A stretch of 64,000 nt of DNA, from the NCBI GenBank assembly GCA_905372095.1, contig CAJPNK010000001.1, positions 186,001 to 250,000 of the forward strand, in the 5' to 3' direction. The notes under the pieces are model-generated. The model ran no database searches, had not been told where the DNA came from, and saw only the letters and a list, made by a program, of their open reading frames with translations. The DNA is from Candidatus Saccharimonadota bacterium (GTDB lineage Bacteria; Patescibacteriota; Saccharimonadia; Saccharimonadales; Saccharimonadaceae). The translations under genes and the position numbers were made by a program. Below are positions 31,865-40,746 of this stretch, in pieces (the first letter of the stretch is position 1; every line of letters begins with the position of its first letter).

Positions 31865-34086
31865 GTGTCAGTTGGATGTTATTAAAAAAGTCTGGACGCC
31901 AGTCGTTCGCGCGTCTGGGCTTGACTACGTTGGCGGTGGCGCTGGGGATCGTGCTGGTGTGCTACTTTACAGCTGGTGTCAACGGTCTAATGGGGCGTGT
32001 TAATGGATTAGCAATTAATACGGCGGCGTATCAGGCAGCCCGCGGTGTAGCCGAACAAAAACCGATTGCTGGTGTCGAGCCGCTAAAAGTTGGCGGCACC
32101 CAGCGCGGCGATGCATCGAAGTGGCGCGGTCAATCTATCCAGTATTATTCGATGTACGGTACGGCTAAATCGCCGCAGTTTGCCAAACTGAAAACTCCGC
32201 GTCCTGGCGAATATTATTTGTCAAAAGCGTTGGCTGATGCGGTTGCTGAATACCCAGAGGATAATATCTTGGCGCGTTTTGGTAAAAATACCAAATACCT
32301 CGGCGTAATTCCTAGCGAATATGTTGCTAGTCCGGATACGCTGATGATAGTGCGCGGTGCTAGCGCCGAGGAAGTGGCCGAGAGCGATGCTTTTACCAAA
32401 TCTCAGGGGCAGCCATCATACTTTGCTGATGTTTATCGGACGGACGCTAACGGATTAAAATCGGATGCTAAAATAGACCCAGTTGCTGTTATTGTATTTG
32501 GCGTCGGCGGGACGATATTGTTGTTTCCAATCGTCATTTTTGTATCAGTAGCAACACAGCTGGGCGCGGCGCAACGCGAGAAACGTTATGCTGCTTTGCG
32601 GCTGATCGGTGCGACTAAGCGGCAGGTGGCACGGATATTGATGCTGGAGTCGCTGTTGGCGTCGGTGGTTGGCGTGATTATCGGGCTAGGCACGTTCTGG
32701 CTGTTGCAAGCGCCGCTGCAGGATTTCAAGATGGACGGCATGCGGTTTAATCCTGGTGATTTGGTGTTAACTGGCACGCAATACGCGTTGATTATCGGTC
32801 TGACGCTGGGGTTGACGATGTTTGTCAACTGGCGGCGGATGCGCCGGGCGCAAATTTCGCCGCTGGGTGTGTCGCGTTCGGTTGAAAAGGTGAAGAAATT
32901 GCGCGCTTGGCGGGCGCTGGTGCCGGCACTTGGTATTGCGTTCTTTGCTTGGCTGTCGTCGAAGCCAGGGCGGGATTGGCTGGCGGCTAATAAAGAATCA
33001 GCTCTGCCGTCGGTACTATTGATGGCGGCGCTGCTGCTGGTGATGTTCGGCTTGATTCTGGCTGGCGGCTGGCTGACTAATAAGCTGTCGCTGTTGGCAG
33101 CGCGCTGGGCTAATAACGCTTCGATGTTGATCGCTGGTAAGCGTACGGCGGTGCATTCGCGGACAATTTTCCGCAGTGTCAGCGGCGTGGTATTGGCGCT
33201 GTTTGCGGGCAGCTTTTACTTGACGGCAACTAGCGGTATTGAAGGCTTAAACGCTCAAGCGCTTAAGGACAACGGCTTTTCGCAATTAAAGCGCGGCACG
33301 GCAGTTGTCATCGGCCGGTCGCTGCCAGGCGACATGGCAGAGCGGCTGCAGCAAAAATCTTACATCACGTCGGTGGCGACGATCTATCCGCGTGAGGATG
33401 GTGACGCAATTCGCTGCCAGGATTTGGCAACGTACACCGAGCATGCTTGCCCGAATAACGCCCGACCCGACCAATTTGCGCTGTTGAATTTTGACGCGCC
33501 AGTGGTGAAAAACGTATCGCTGATTAACGACAAGGTTGATACGAATGGTGCTAAAGAATATTTGGTGACATTGAAGTCAGATAATGATATCGAGAAGTTG
33601 CGCACCATGGTGACGGCGAAAGCTAATCAGTACGACTTGACCTATGCAGTGAGCGGCACTGACTCTAAAAAGCCGCATATCAATCCAACGATTCGCGAGT
33701 TTGCTGACTTGGCCTATGTTGGTATCGGCGTGACGCTGTTCGTGGCGGTGGCGAGCTTGATCGTTTCGACGATTGGCGGGCTGATGGAGCGTCGTCGCTC
33801 GCTATACACTTTGCGGCTGGGCGGTATGCGCCTCGCTCAACTGAAACGCTTGGTGATGGTTGAGTCGGTGGCGCCACTGCTGATTACTTCTCTTCTATCG
33901 TGCAGTATTGGTGTTTGGACGGGGGCGGTATTTACGAAAATGTTCTCGACGACGCTGAAGCCAGTGCTGACGCCAACTTACTTCGCTATCGTTGGTATCG
34001 GTCTGGTAGCAGCCATCATCGGTATTTACTTGATCCTGCCGATGGTCGACAAGCTGACGCGGGCGGAGGCTAATCAAACCGAGTAG
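31861..34086 (+). CDS. FtsX-like ABC permease, duplicated form
   Basis: 741 aa with two FtsX-type repeats. Membrane helices cluster near 17-40, 225-325, 350-420, 435-455 and, in the C-terminal set, 620-735. Cytosolic motifs AQREKRYAALRLIGATKRQVAR and MERRRSLYTLRLGGMRLAQLKR are the repeated coupling helices. The extracytoplasmic loops are ~45-215 and ~460-615. Bacitracin/lantibiotic-resistance permeases (BceB-like) and lipoprotein movers share this layout. Substrate unknown. Confidence 0.9.
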   Translation: MSVSWMLLKKSGRQSFARLGLTTLAVALGIVLVCYFTAGVNGLMGRVNGLAINTAAYQAARGVAEQKPIAGVEPLKVGGTQRGDASKWRGQSIQYYSMYGTAKSPQFAKLKTPRPGEYYLSKALADAVAEYPEDNILARFGKNTKYLGVIPSEYVASPDTLMIVRGASAEEVAESDAFTKSQGQPSYFADVYRTDANGLKSDAKIDPVAVIVFGVGGTILLFPIVIFVSVATQLGAAQREKRYAALRLIGATKRQVARILMLESLLASVVGVIIGLGTFWLLQAPLQDFKMDGMRFNPGDLVLTGTQYALIIGLTLGLTMFVNWRRMRRAQISPLGVSRSVEKVKKLRAWRALVPALGIAFFAWLSSKPGRDWLAANKESALPSVLLMAALLLVMFGLILAGGWLTNKLSLLAARWANNASMLIAGKRTAVHSRTIFRSVSGVVLALFAGSFYLTATSGIEGLNAQALKDNGFSQLKRGTAVVIGRSLPGDMAERLQQKSYITSVATIYPREDGDAIRCQDLATYTEHACPNNARPDQFALLNFDAPVVKNVSLINDKVDTNGAKEYLVTLKSDNDIEKLRTMVTAKANQYDLTYAVSGTDSKKPHINPTIREFADLAYVGIGVTLFVAVASLIVSTIGGLMERRRSLYTLRLGGMRLAQLKRLVMVESVAPLLITSLLSCSIGVWTGAVFTKMFSTTLKPVLTPTYFAIVGIGLVAAIIGIYLILPMVDKLTRAEANQTE

Positions 34087-34118
34087 TGTGTTTGTATCGG
34101 CCCGAGGATAATCTACCG

Positions 34119-34153
34119 AAAAGCGTTCTAGTTAGTGGCTGGGACGCTTTTTC
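34119..34153 (+). terminator. Rho-independent terminator of the PadR exporter operon
   Basis: AAAAGCGT (34119-34126) pairs with ACGCTTTT (34144-34151), followed by T residues. It lies 33 nt after the permease stop. Confidence 0.7.
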
Positions 34154-34197
34154 TTATAAAATTCGATAAAACTCTTACGCTTTTAGTTTGATGCGCG

Positions 34198-34203
34198 TAT
34201 ACT
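34198..34203 (+). promoter_or_regulatory. -10 box of the amino-acid importer, leaderless
   Basis: TATACT followed by 7 nt and the ATG at 34211; no ribosome site. Confidence 0.5.
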
Positions 34204-34210
34204 ATAAGTT

Positions 34211-35005
34211 ATGAAAAGGGCAAAAGCACTACGAAAAATGGCGACTTGCCTGTTTGTAGCGGCCTTTTTAGCGATGATTAGCTGGATGCTGTATGATATA
34301 CTGCAGCGCGACAGTAGCATCTCCAACGACACCAACGTGCTGGTCATGGGCACAAACGCGACATTTAAACCTTTTGAGTATAAAGACGGCGGCCAGGTGG
34401 TTGGCTTTGATGTCGAGTTGGCGCAAGCTATTGCCAAAGATATGGGCAAAGAGCTAAAAATCGAAGATATGTCGTTTGATGGCTTGTTGCCAGCGCTTGA
34501 GAGCGGGCAAATCGATATGGCGGTGGCCGGTATGTCGGTGACCTCGGAGCGAGAGAAGAACGCGCTGTTTTCGGATCCGTACTATCAGGCATCGCAGCGA
34601 ATAATCGTACCCAAAAATAGCAAGATAGCCAATAAATACCAATTAGAGCACAAGAAAATCGCTGTGCAGCTCGGTACCACGGGCGACCAAGCAGCTTCTA
34701 AAATTAAAGGAGCGCAAGTCGTGCAATTCCCGGCAGCGCCGAATGCTTTGCAAGAATTAGCGGCTGGCAAAGTTGATGCAGCGGTGATTGACGATGCGCC
34801 GGCTAAGCAGTATGTCTCTGGTTTTCCTTCGCTCAAAATTATCAACACGCCGCTGAGCAGTGAAAGCTACGCGATCGCTTTCAAAAAGGGCAATACCGAA
34901 CTGGCCGAGCATGCCAACAAAACGATTGCCAATATGAAAGCTGACGGGCGTTACCAAGTGCTGTTGCAGAAATACTTTGGCACGGCGAAGGAGCAGGCAC
35001 CATGA
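34211..35005 (+). CDS. Polar amino-acid ABC importer, substrate-binding protein
   Basis: 264 aa, family SBP_bac_3. A single N-terminal hydrophobic segment (~12-30, CLFVAAFLAMISWMLYDIL), not a lipobox, appears to anchor it in the membrane. Binding-domain signatures: ATFKPFEYKDGGQVVGFDVELAQAIA, MSFDGLLPALESGQIDM and KIAVQLGTTGDQAA. It likely binds arginine, glutamine or a similar amino acid outside the cell. It overlaps the permease gene by 4 nt. Location just upstream of the arginine operon makes arginine a reasonable guess; this is inference. Confidence 0.92.
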   Translation: MKRAKALRKMATCLFVAAFLAMISWMLYDILQRDSSISNDTNVLVMGTNATFKPFEYKDGGQVVGFDVELAQAIAKDMGKELKIEDMSFDGLLPALESGQIDMAVAGMSVTSEREKNALFSDPYYQASQRIIVPKNSKIANKYQLEHKKIAVQLGTTGDQAASKIKGAQVVQFPAAPNALQELAAGKVDAAVIDDAPAKQYVSGFPSLKIINTPLSSESYAIAFKKGNTELAEHANKTIANMKADGRYQVLLQKYFGTAKEQAP

Positions 35006-35724
35006 ATTTTGGCGAAGTGATTTTTGGTGACGGGCGCTGGGTTTATCTATGGCACGGACTAGAAGTAACATTGGTTTTGACAGTATTATCGGTGGCATTA
35101 GGCGTAATTATCGGTATAATTATTGCGTTGATGCGGGTGTCAAAAATCCGTCCGTTTAGTTGGCTAGGGCGTTTTCCGCAGCTGAAGCGTTTGGCTAGGT
35201 GGAATCCGGTAGCTGGTCTTGGACGTTTGTACGTTGAAATCATTCGTGGTACACCACTGTTGGTGCAGCTGCTTATTATGTATTATGTAGTGTTTGGATC
35301 GTATCGTTTCATGCCGAAGATTTTCGTGGCGGCAATCGCCTTTGGTATCAATAGCGGCGCTTATGTGGCGGAAATCATTCGCGGCGGCATAGAGAGTATT
35401 GATAATGGACAGCTAGAAGCAGCGCGCTCGCTAGGCTTGAGCTATCCGCAGGCGATGCGCTACGTGATTTTACCGCAAGCGATGAAAAATTCGCTGCCAG
35501 CGTTGATTAGCGAGTGTATTGCTATGCTTAAGGAAACGTCGGTGGTCGGCTGGATTGGCTTGGGTGATATTATGCGTGGCGCTGACGATATCCGCTCGTT
35601 GACAGCGACAGCATTCCAGTCGTTGTTTGCGGCGGCGGTGATGTATTTAGCGTTGACGGTTATCTTTACGAAAGTGATGCGGCGTTTCGAGAAGGGAGTG
35701 CAAGCTGATGATCAGGACGCGTAA
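35002..35724 (+). CDS. Polar amino-acid ABC importer, permease
   Basis: 240 aa, HisM/GlnP type with ~5 membrane helices. The EAA loop EAARSLGLSYPQAMRYVILPQA and the preceding IRGTPLLVQLLIMYY are diagnostic. It would form the membrane channel as a homodimer, with no second permease gene present. It overlaps the binding-protein gene (ATGA) and the ATPase gene by 17 nt. Confidence 0.93.
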   Translation: MNFGEVIFGDGRWVYLWHGLEVTLVLTVLSVALGVIIGIIIALMRVSKIRPFSWLGRFPQLKRLARWNPVAGLGRLYVEIIRGTPLLVQLLIMYYVVFGSYRFMPKIFVAAIAFGINSGAYVAEIIRGGIESIDNGQLEAARSLGLSYPQAMRYVILPQAMKNSLPALISECIAMLKETSVVGWIGLGDIMRGADDIRSLTATAFQSLFAAAVMYLALTVIFTKVMRRFEKGVQADDQDA

Positions 35725-36430
35725 CCTGCGCAAATATTTTGGATCCAACCACGTGCTGCGCGGGATTGATTTGACGATCGAGGATGGTGAAGTACTAGTG
35801 ATTGTCGGGTCGAGCGGCTCGGGTAAATCGACGCTGCTAAGATGTTTGAATTTACTTGAAAAACCCACTTATGGATCGGTTTTTGTTGATGACGTTGACA
35901 TCACTCAACCGCACGTTAATATTAATAAAATCCGCCAGCGTATCGGTATGGTGTTTCAGCAATTTAATCTATTCCCTAATATGACAGTGCTAGATAATAT
36001 CAAATTAGCGCCTAAGAAACTACGCAAAGTATCGGATCGTAAAGCGAATCGGCGAGCCAAAGAGCTGCTTGAGCAGGTTGGTTTAGCTAACAAAGCCAAT
36101 GAATATCCGCAGCATTTGTCGGGCGGCCAGCGGCAGCGAGTGGCTATCGCTCGGGCGCTCGCTATGGAGCCAGAAGTTATGTTGTTTGATGAGCCGACTA
36201 GCGCGCTTGACCCAGAAATGATTGGCGAGGTGCTCGACGTGATGCGCGATTTGGCTAAGCAGGGCATGACCATGGTGATCGTCACGCATGAAATGAGCTT
36301 TGCCCGTGAAGTTGGCACACGGATGATTTTCCTTGACAAAGGCGACATCATCGAAGACGGTCCGCCTAAACGAGTAATGGATCATCCAAAGACTGAGCGA
36401 GCGCGCCAGTTCTTTGATGCTGATAAATAG
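35708..36430 (+). CDS. Polar amino-acid ABC importer, ATP-binding protein (GlnQ-like)
   Basis: 240 aa. Walker A GSSGSGKST (~36-44), Q-loop FQQFNLFPNMT, signature LSGGQRQR (~138) and Walker B VMLFDEPTSALDPEM, all characteristic of the amino-acid importer group. It completes the three-gene importer begun at 34211. The start lies within the permease gene behind GGGAGTG. Confidence 0.94.
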   Translation: MIRTRNLRKYFGSNHVLRGIDLTIEDGEVLVIVGSSGSGKSTLLRCLNLLEKPTYGSVFVDDVDITQPHVNINKIRQRIGMVFQQFNLFPNMTVLDNIKLAPKKLRKVSDRKANRRAKELLEQVGLANKANEYPQHLSGGQRQRVAIARALAMEPEVMLFDEPTSALDPEMIGEVLDVMRDLAKQGMTMVIVTHEMSFAREVGTRMIFLDKGDIIEDGPPKRVMDHPKTERARQFFDADK

Positions 36431-36488
36431 CAAAAATAGCGATAATATATTAAAATAATCTATATTACAAAGCCAAAATTATCGTCTG

Positions 36489-36701
36489 TTGAACATAAAA
36501 AATTTAAGAAATAGCGGTCAGAACAAAAACATTAAGGATGAAACGCGTAGATTGTTACTACCATATATCGTTGTACTGAGTATGATACTATTTTACCAGT
36601 ATTTGCTGCAGTATCTAATATTGCATAAAAATAGTCATCTAAATCAGCCAACGCAGGTGCAGTCTATCATTCAACAATATTGGACAGCACCGACTACTTG
36701 A
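36489..36701 (+). CDS. Possible small single-pass membrane protein
   Basis: A 70-aa frame starting with TTG at 36489. One hydrophobic segment (LPYIVVLSMILFYQYLLQYLIL) follows a basic N-terminus, and the polar tail ends QQYWTAPTT. No clear ribosome site precedes the TTG; the first in-frame ATG lies within the hydrophobic segment. Very AT-rich. It fills the 365-nt gap between the importer and the arginine operon. It may be real, but the start is uncertain and the family is unknown. Confidence 0.4.
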   Translation: MNIKNLRNSGQNKNIKDETRRLLLPYIVVLSMILFYQYLLQYLILHKNSHLNQPTQVQSIIQQYWTAPTT

Positions 36702-36718
36702 TTTAGCCGAGAAAAGGC

Positions 36719-36746
36719 TTGCATAAGCGTCATAAATCTATATAAT
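36719..36746 (+). promoter_or_regulatory. Promoter of the arginine catabolic operon
   Basis: TTGCAT (36719-36724), 16-nt spacer, TATAAT (36741-36746). Transcription would begin near 36753, leaving a ~48-nt leader. That leader holds a palindrome AATGA-A-TCATT (36770-36780) and a GGAGG ribosome site (36792-36796). Confidence 0.6.
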
Positions 36747-36801
36747 GAAAACTATATAAGTAAATAAACAATGAATCATTTAGATCATAGCGGAGGTGGG
36801 C

Positions 36802-39174
36802 GTGAATCAAAAACCATTGCAAATCAATTCTGAAATCGGCGTACTCAAGACCGTACTGCTGCATCGGCCGGGCGAGGAGCTCGAGAATCTTACTCCTGAT
36901 TATCTCAAGGACTTGCTGTTCGATGATATTCCGCACCTAAAGGTGGCGCAGCAAGAGCACGACGAGTTTGCTAACGTCCTGCGCGACCATGGCGTAGAAG
37001 TGCTGTATTTGGATGAATTGGTGACAGAGGCGTTAAACAACAGCGATAGTCTGAAAGCAGAATTTGTCGACGAGATGCTGGCAGCGTCTAAGCAGGATTC
37101 GCGTCGAGTCACGCAAAGCTTGCGCGATTTCCTGCTCTCGATGCCAACCAACGCTATGGTGCGCAAAATTATGGCTGGTGTGCGCAAAGACGAGATTTCT
37201 TTGCCGCCAGAGCATCACCAGCAGCTGCACGATATGGTTGAGCAAGACCATTATCCGTTCTACCTAGATCCAATGCCGAATTTGTACTTTACGCGCGATC
37301 CAGCTGCGACAATTGGTAACGGCCTGACGATTAATAAGATGCATTGGCCGGCCCGCCGCCGCGAGTCGCTGTTCATGCGCTATATCATTGATCATCATCC
37401 GCGGTTTGCTGGCCATGATATTCCAGTTTGGTATAATCGCGATGAGAAGTTCTCGATGGAGGGAGGCGATGAACTGGTACTAAGCAGCGAAGCTATGGCA
37501 ATCGGCATCAGCGAGCGCACTACCGCCGAGGCGATCGAAAAGATGGCAACTGAGCTGTTTGCTGATTCTAACTTCAAGAAAATTATTGCTCTCGAGATTC
37601 CGAAGAGCCACGCATTCATGCATCTAGACACGGTCTTTACTATGATCGATTACGATAAGTTCACGATCCATCCGGAGATTCGTGACTTTGAAGGCAAGAT
37701 GAATCTGTTTATCCTCGAAAAGGTTGAGGGGCAAGCTTATCCGCGGATTACCAAGCAACATGATCTCGAAAAAGCGTTGTGTGAAGCGCTGCATTTGCCA
37801 AAGATTAACCTGATTGAGTGCGGCGGCGGCGATGAGATTGCGGCAGCTCGCGAGCAGTGGAATGACGGTTCGAATACTTTGGCGATTGCGCCGGGCGTGG
37901 TGGTGACTTACGATCGTAACTATGTCACCAATGCTAAATTGCGCGAGGCTGGCGTCGAAGTTATCGAGGTTAGCGGTTCAGAACTCGGCCGCGGCCGCGG
38001 TGGCCCGCGCTGCATGAGTATGCCGCTGGTGCGTGAAGATCTGGATAACGAGCAAGTTACTGATAGAGTTACTTCGGCGGAGCGTTCGCTGGCAGCCACC
38101 TTGGCGGTACCAATGATTCAAGAGGAGCACGTCCGCAAAGTGGTACCGGTGACCACAGACTCAACTACAACAACGGTAGCTAAGCTGCCAACCAGTCTGA
38201 AGGGTCGCTCTTTCTTAACTTTGAAAGATTTCTCGCCAAGCGATATTCGGCTGATGCTTGATACAGCACACGACCTCAAACAACAAAAGAAAGCGGGCAA
38301 AGCACACCGTATTCACGAGGGCAAACAAGTGGCTTTGCTCTTTGAAAAGACATCGACACGAACTCGCTGCGCCTTTACAGTGGCTGCTAATGATTTGGGC
38401 GTGGCACCAGAATTTCTCGGTAAAGACGATATTCAGCTAGGTAAAAAAGAGTCAGTTGAAGATACCGCTAAGGTGCTGGGCCGCATGTTTGACGGCATTG
38501 AATTCCGCGGCTTTAAGCATTCCAATGTCGAAGCGTTAGCCAAATATGCTGGCGTGCCAGTCTGGAATGGCCTAACGGACACCTTCCATCCAACACAAAT
38601 TCTGGCAGACTTCATGACTATCGAGGAACATGTCGGCAAGCTCAACGGCGCTAAGCTGGTCTTCGTTGGCGACGGACGCAATAATATGGCAAATAGCTTG
38701 CTGATTGGTACGGCCAAAATGGGTGTTGACTTCCGAATCCTAGCACCGCGACAGCTGCATCCGTCGGGCGATCTGGTTAGCCTAGCACGTTCAATTGCTA
38801 TGGAAACTGGCGCGAAGATTACGATCACTGATAACCGTGCCGAAGCGCTAGAAGGGGCTGACGCTATTTACACTGATGTCTGGGTGTCAATGGGTGAGGA
38901 AGACAAGTTTGCCGAGCGAATTGCCCTTCTCAAGCCGTACCAGGTCAACGCGCAAATGCTAGCCGAGACGCATAACCCGAACGTCAAATTCTTGCATTGT
39001 TTGCCATCATTCCATGACCTTAATACCGAGACTGGCCAGAAGATTCACGATCAATTCGGTCTTGACTCGATGGAGGTTACTGACGAGGTCTTTAGCGGCG
39101 AGCACAGCGTTGTCTTTGATGAGGCTGAAAACCGCATGCACACTATCAAGGCTGTGATGGCATTGACGCTATAA
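36802..39174 (+). CDS. Arginine deiminase-ornithine carbamoyltransferase fusion
   Basis: 790 aa from the GTG at 36802, 5 nt after GGAGG; a GTG at 36796 would overlap that site. Residues ~1-410 are arginine deiminase (arginine to citrulline + NH3): FTRDPAATIG, EGGDELVLS, HLDTVFTMID, and the catalytic Cys404 in GGPRCMSMPLVRED. A ~45-residue Thr-rich linker follows. Residues ~455-790 are ornithine carbamoyltransferase: carbamoyl-phosphate loop S518-T-R-T-R, FHPTQ, and HCLP (from His732). It works catabolically as citrulline + Pi to ornithine + carbamoyl-P. Normally ArcA and ArcB are separate proteins. The frame is open throughout, with both active sites intact, so this is a true fusion and not a frameshift. 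Confidence 0.95.
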   Translation: MNQKPLQINSEIGVLKTVLLHRPGEELENLTPDYLKDLLFDDIPHLKVAQQEHDEFANVLRDHGVEVLYLDELVTEALNNSDSLKAEFVDEMLAASKQDSRRVTQSLRDFLLSMPTNAMVRKIMAGVRKDEISLPPEHHQQLHDMVEQDHYPFYLDPMPNLYFTRDPAATIGNGLTINKMHWPARRRESLFMRYIIDHHPRFAGHDIPVWYNRDEKFSMEGGDELVLSSEAMAIGISERTTAEAIEKMATELFADSNFKKIIALEIPKSHAFMHLDTVFTMIDYDKFTIHPEIRDFEGKMNLFILEKVEGQAYPRITKQHDLEKALCEALHLPKINLIECGGGDEIAAAREQWNDGSNTLAIAPGVVVTYDRNYVTNAKLREAGVEVIEVSGSELGRGRGGPRCMSMPLVREDLDNEQVTDRVTSAERSLAATLAVPMIQEEHVRKVVPVTTDSTTTTVAKLPTSLKGRSFLTLKDFSPSDIRLMLDTAHDLKQQKKAGKAHRIHEGKQVALLFEKTSTRTRCAFTVAANDLGVAPEFLGKDDIQLGKKESVEDTAKVLGRMFDGIEFRGFKHSNVEALAKYAGVPVWNGLTDTFHPTQILADFMTIEEHVGKLNGAKLVFVGDGRNNMANSLLIGTAKMGVDFRILAPRQLHPSGDLVSLARSIAMETGAKITITDNRAEALEGADAIYTDVWVSMGEEDKFAERIALLKPYQVNAQMLAETHNPNVKFLHCLPSFHDLNTETGQKIHDQFGLDSMEVTDEVFSGEHSVVFDEAENRMHTIKAVMALTL

Positions 39175-39201
39175 ATCCGAGTTGAAGGAGGCTCGAACAA
39201 A

Positions 39202-40683
39202 ATGGCAATCAAACAATTAGCAAGAAAAAAGGATGGGTTAGGACTCTGGTCGCTGACTGGCTTAGTGGTCGGCAGTATGATCGGCGCAGGTATCTTTAAC
39301 CTTGTTCAAGGTACGGCTGAGGCGGCTGGTCCGCTGGCGACGATTATTGCGTGGCTGATTACGGGTGTTGGAATGATATTCCTGATTCTCAGCTTCCGTA
39401 ATCTGACTATCAAAAAGCCGAAGCTTAACGCTGGCGTGTATAGCTACGCTGAGGCTGGCTTTGGCAAGTATGTTGGCTTTAATTCGGCGTGGGGTTACTG
39501 GATTTCTGCCTGGATTGGTAATATTGCTTATGCAGTAGCCGTTTTCTCGGCGCTTGGTTATTTCTTTCCAGACTTGTTTGGTAAAGGACAAAACTGGGCG
39601 TCAGTGGTTGGTATGTCGGTACTGCTGTGGAGTGTTCATTTATTAATCCTTAAGGGTATCAAAACGGCAAGCTTTATCAACGCTTTGGTGACGGCGGCGA
39701 AATTGATCCCGCTTGCGATCTTTTTGCTAGCGATATTCTTGTCGTTCAAGGTCGGCTTGTTTAACCAAGACCTTTGGGGCTTAGCTGGTAATAACTTTGA
39801 TATGGGCGCTGTGATTGAGCAGGTCAAGAATATGATGCTGGTTACCGTCTGGGTGTTTATCGGCATCGAGGGTGCAGTCGTATTTTCAGGCCACGCCAAG
39901 AAGCGCAGCGATATCATCAAGGCAACATTGATTGGTTTTACTGGCGTGCTTTCGATTTATGTGCTGATGACGGTGTTGGCTTTCGGCGTGGCCACCCAGA
40001 AGGATTTGGCTGCACTAGATAGTCCGGCAATGTCGATGCTGTTGGAACGCTTGGTTGGCCCGTGGGGCGCTTGGCTGGTTAATATCGGCTTGATGATCGC
40101 AGTTTTGGGCGGTTGGCTAGCTTGGACGATGTTTGCTGCCGAACTACCGTATCAGGCAGCTAAGAATAAGACTTTCCCGTCGATATTCGCCAAAGAAAAT
40201 AAAGTTGGCGCGCCAGTAGTGTCGCTGTTGGTTACTAACATCCTGGTACAGATATTCCTGCTGACAATCCCTGGAACTGAAGGTTCAGCCTATAATATTG
40301 GTATTTCGATTGCTACCTCGGCTATCTTGATCCCGTATGCCCTGACGGCGTTTTATCAATTGAAAGTTTCTCTGCAAGAGAAGAAAACCGTTAAGCACCG
40401 CGCCTTTAATATCTTTGTGGGTGTGATGGCTAGTGTTTACGCAGTATGGCTAGTGTATGCGGCTGGTATGCAATATCTGCTCATAACAGTGTTCTTGTAC
40501 GCACCAGGCATGTTGGTCTACGTCTTGATGCAGATCAAGAATCGCAAGAAGATTTTCACGCTATACGAACTGCTTTTGGCGGTTGTCGTGATTGCGTTAT
40601 TTGCCTACGCAGTGCAGCAACTACTGGCTGGTGCGCTGGATGATACGTTAGGTATTAAGATCGCTGATTTAATCGGTCAATGA
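39202..40683 (+). CDS. arcD: Arginine/ornithine antiporter
   Basis: 493 aa, APC superfamily, about 12-13 membrane helices. GLWSLTGLVVGSMIGAGIFN opens helix 1 with the conserved unwound GSMIGAGIF. FIGIEGAVVFSGHAKKRSDI and LGGWLAWTMFAAELPYQAAK are typical of the basic amino-acid antiporter group. It would exchange arginine in for ornithine out, making the pathway self-driven. Ribosome site AAGGAGG 11 nt before the ATG; a strong terminator follows at 40692. Confidence 0.93.
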   Translation: MAIKQLARKKDGLGLWSLTGLVVGSMIGAGIFNLVQGTAEAAGPLATIIAWLITGVGMIFLILSFRNLTIKKPKLNAGVYSYAEAGFGKYVGFNSAWGYWISAWIGNIAYAVAVFSALGYFFPDLFGKGQNWASVVGMSVLLWSVHLLILKGIKTASFINALVTAAKLIPLAIFLLAIFLSFKVGLFNQDLWGLAGNNFDMGAVIEQVKNMMLVTVWVFIGIEGAVVFSGHAKKRSDIIKATLIGFTGVLSIYVLMTVLAFGVATQKDLAALDSPAMSMLLERLVGPWGAWLVNIGLMIAVLGGWLAWTMFAAELPYQAAKNKTFPSIFAKENKVGAPVVSLLVTNILVQIFLLTIPGTEGSAYNIGISIATSAILIPYALTAFYQLKVSLQEKKTVKHRAFNIFVGVMASVYAVWLVYAAGMQYLLITVFLYAPGMLVYVLMQIKNRKKIFTLYELLLAVVVIALFAYAVQQLLAGALDDTLGIKIADLIGQ

Positions 40684-40691
40684 TAATAAAT

Positions 40692-40727
40692 AAAACGGGC
40701 GCGCCTGAAATACAGCGCGCCCGTTTT
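40692..40727 (+). terminator. Strong hairpin inside the arginine operon
   Basis: Perfect 13-bp stem AAAACGGGCGCGC (40692-40704)/GCGCGCCCGTTTT (40715-40727) with a 10-nt loop. It looks like an intrinsic terminator. The next two genes lack an obvious promoter of their own, so it may act as a partial stop that lowers their expression relative to arcD. Confidence 0.75.
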
Positions 40728-40746
40728 ACCAAATGAAGGAGAAAAA

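Noticed and set aside
36802..39174. Arginine deiminase-OTC fusion as an assembly or frameshift artefact
   Set aside because: The frame is continuous through a sensible linker, the OTC part has no ribosome site or start of its own, and both active sites are intact.
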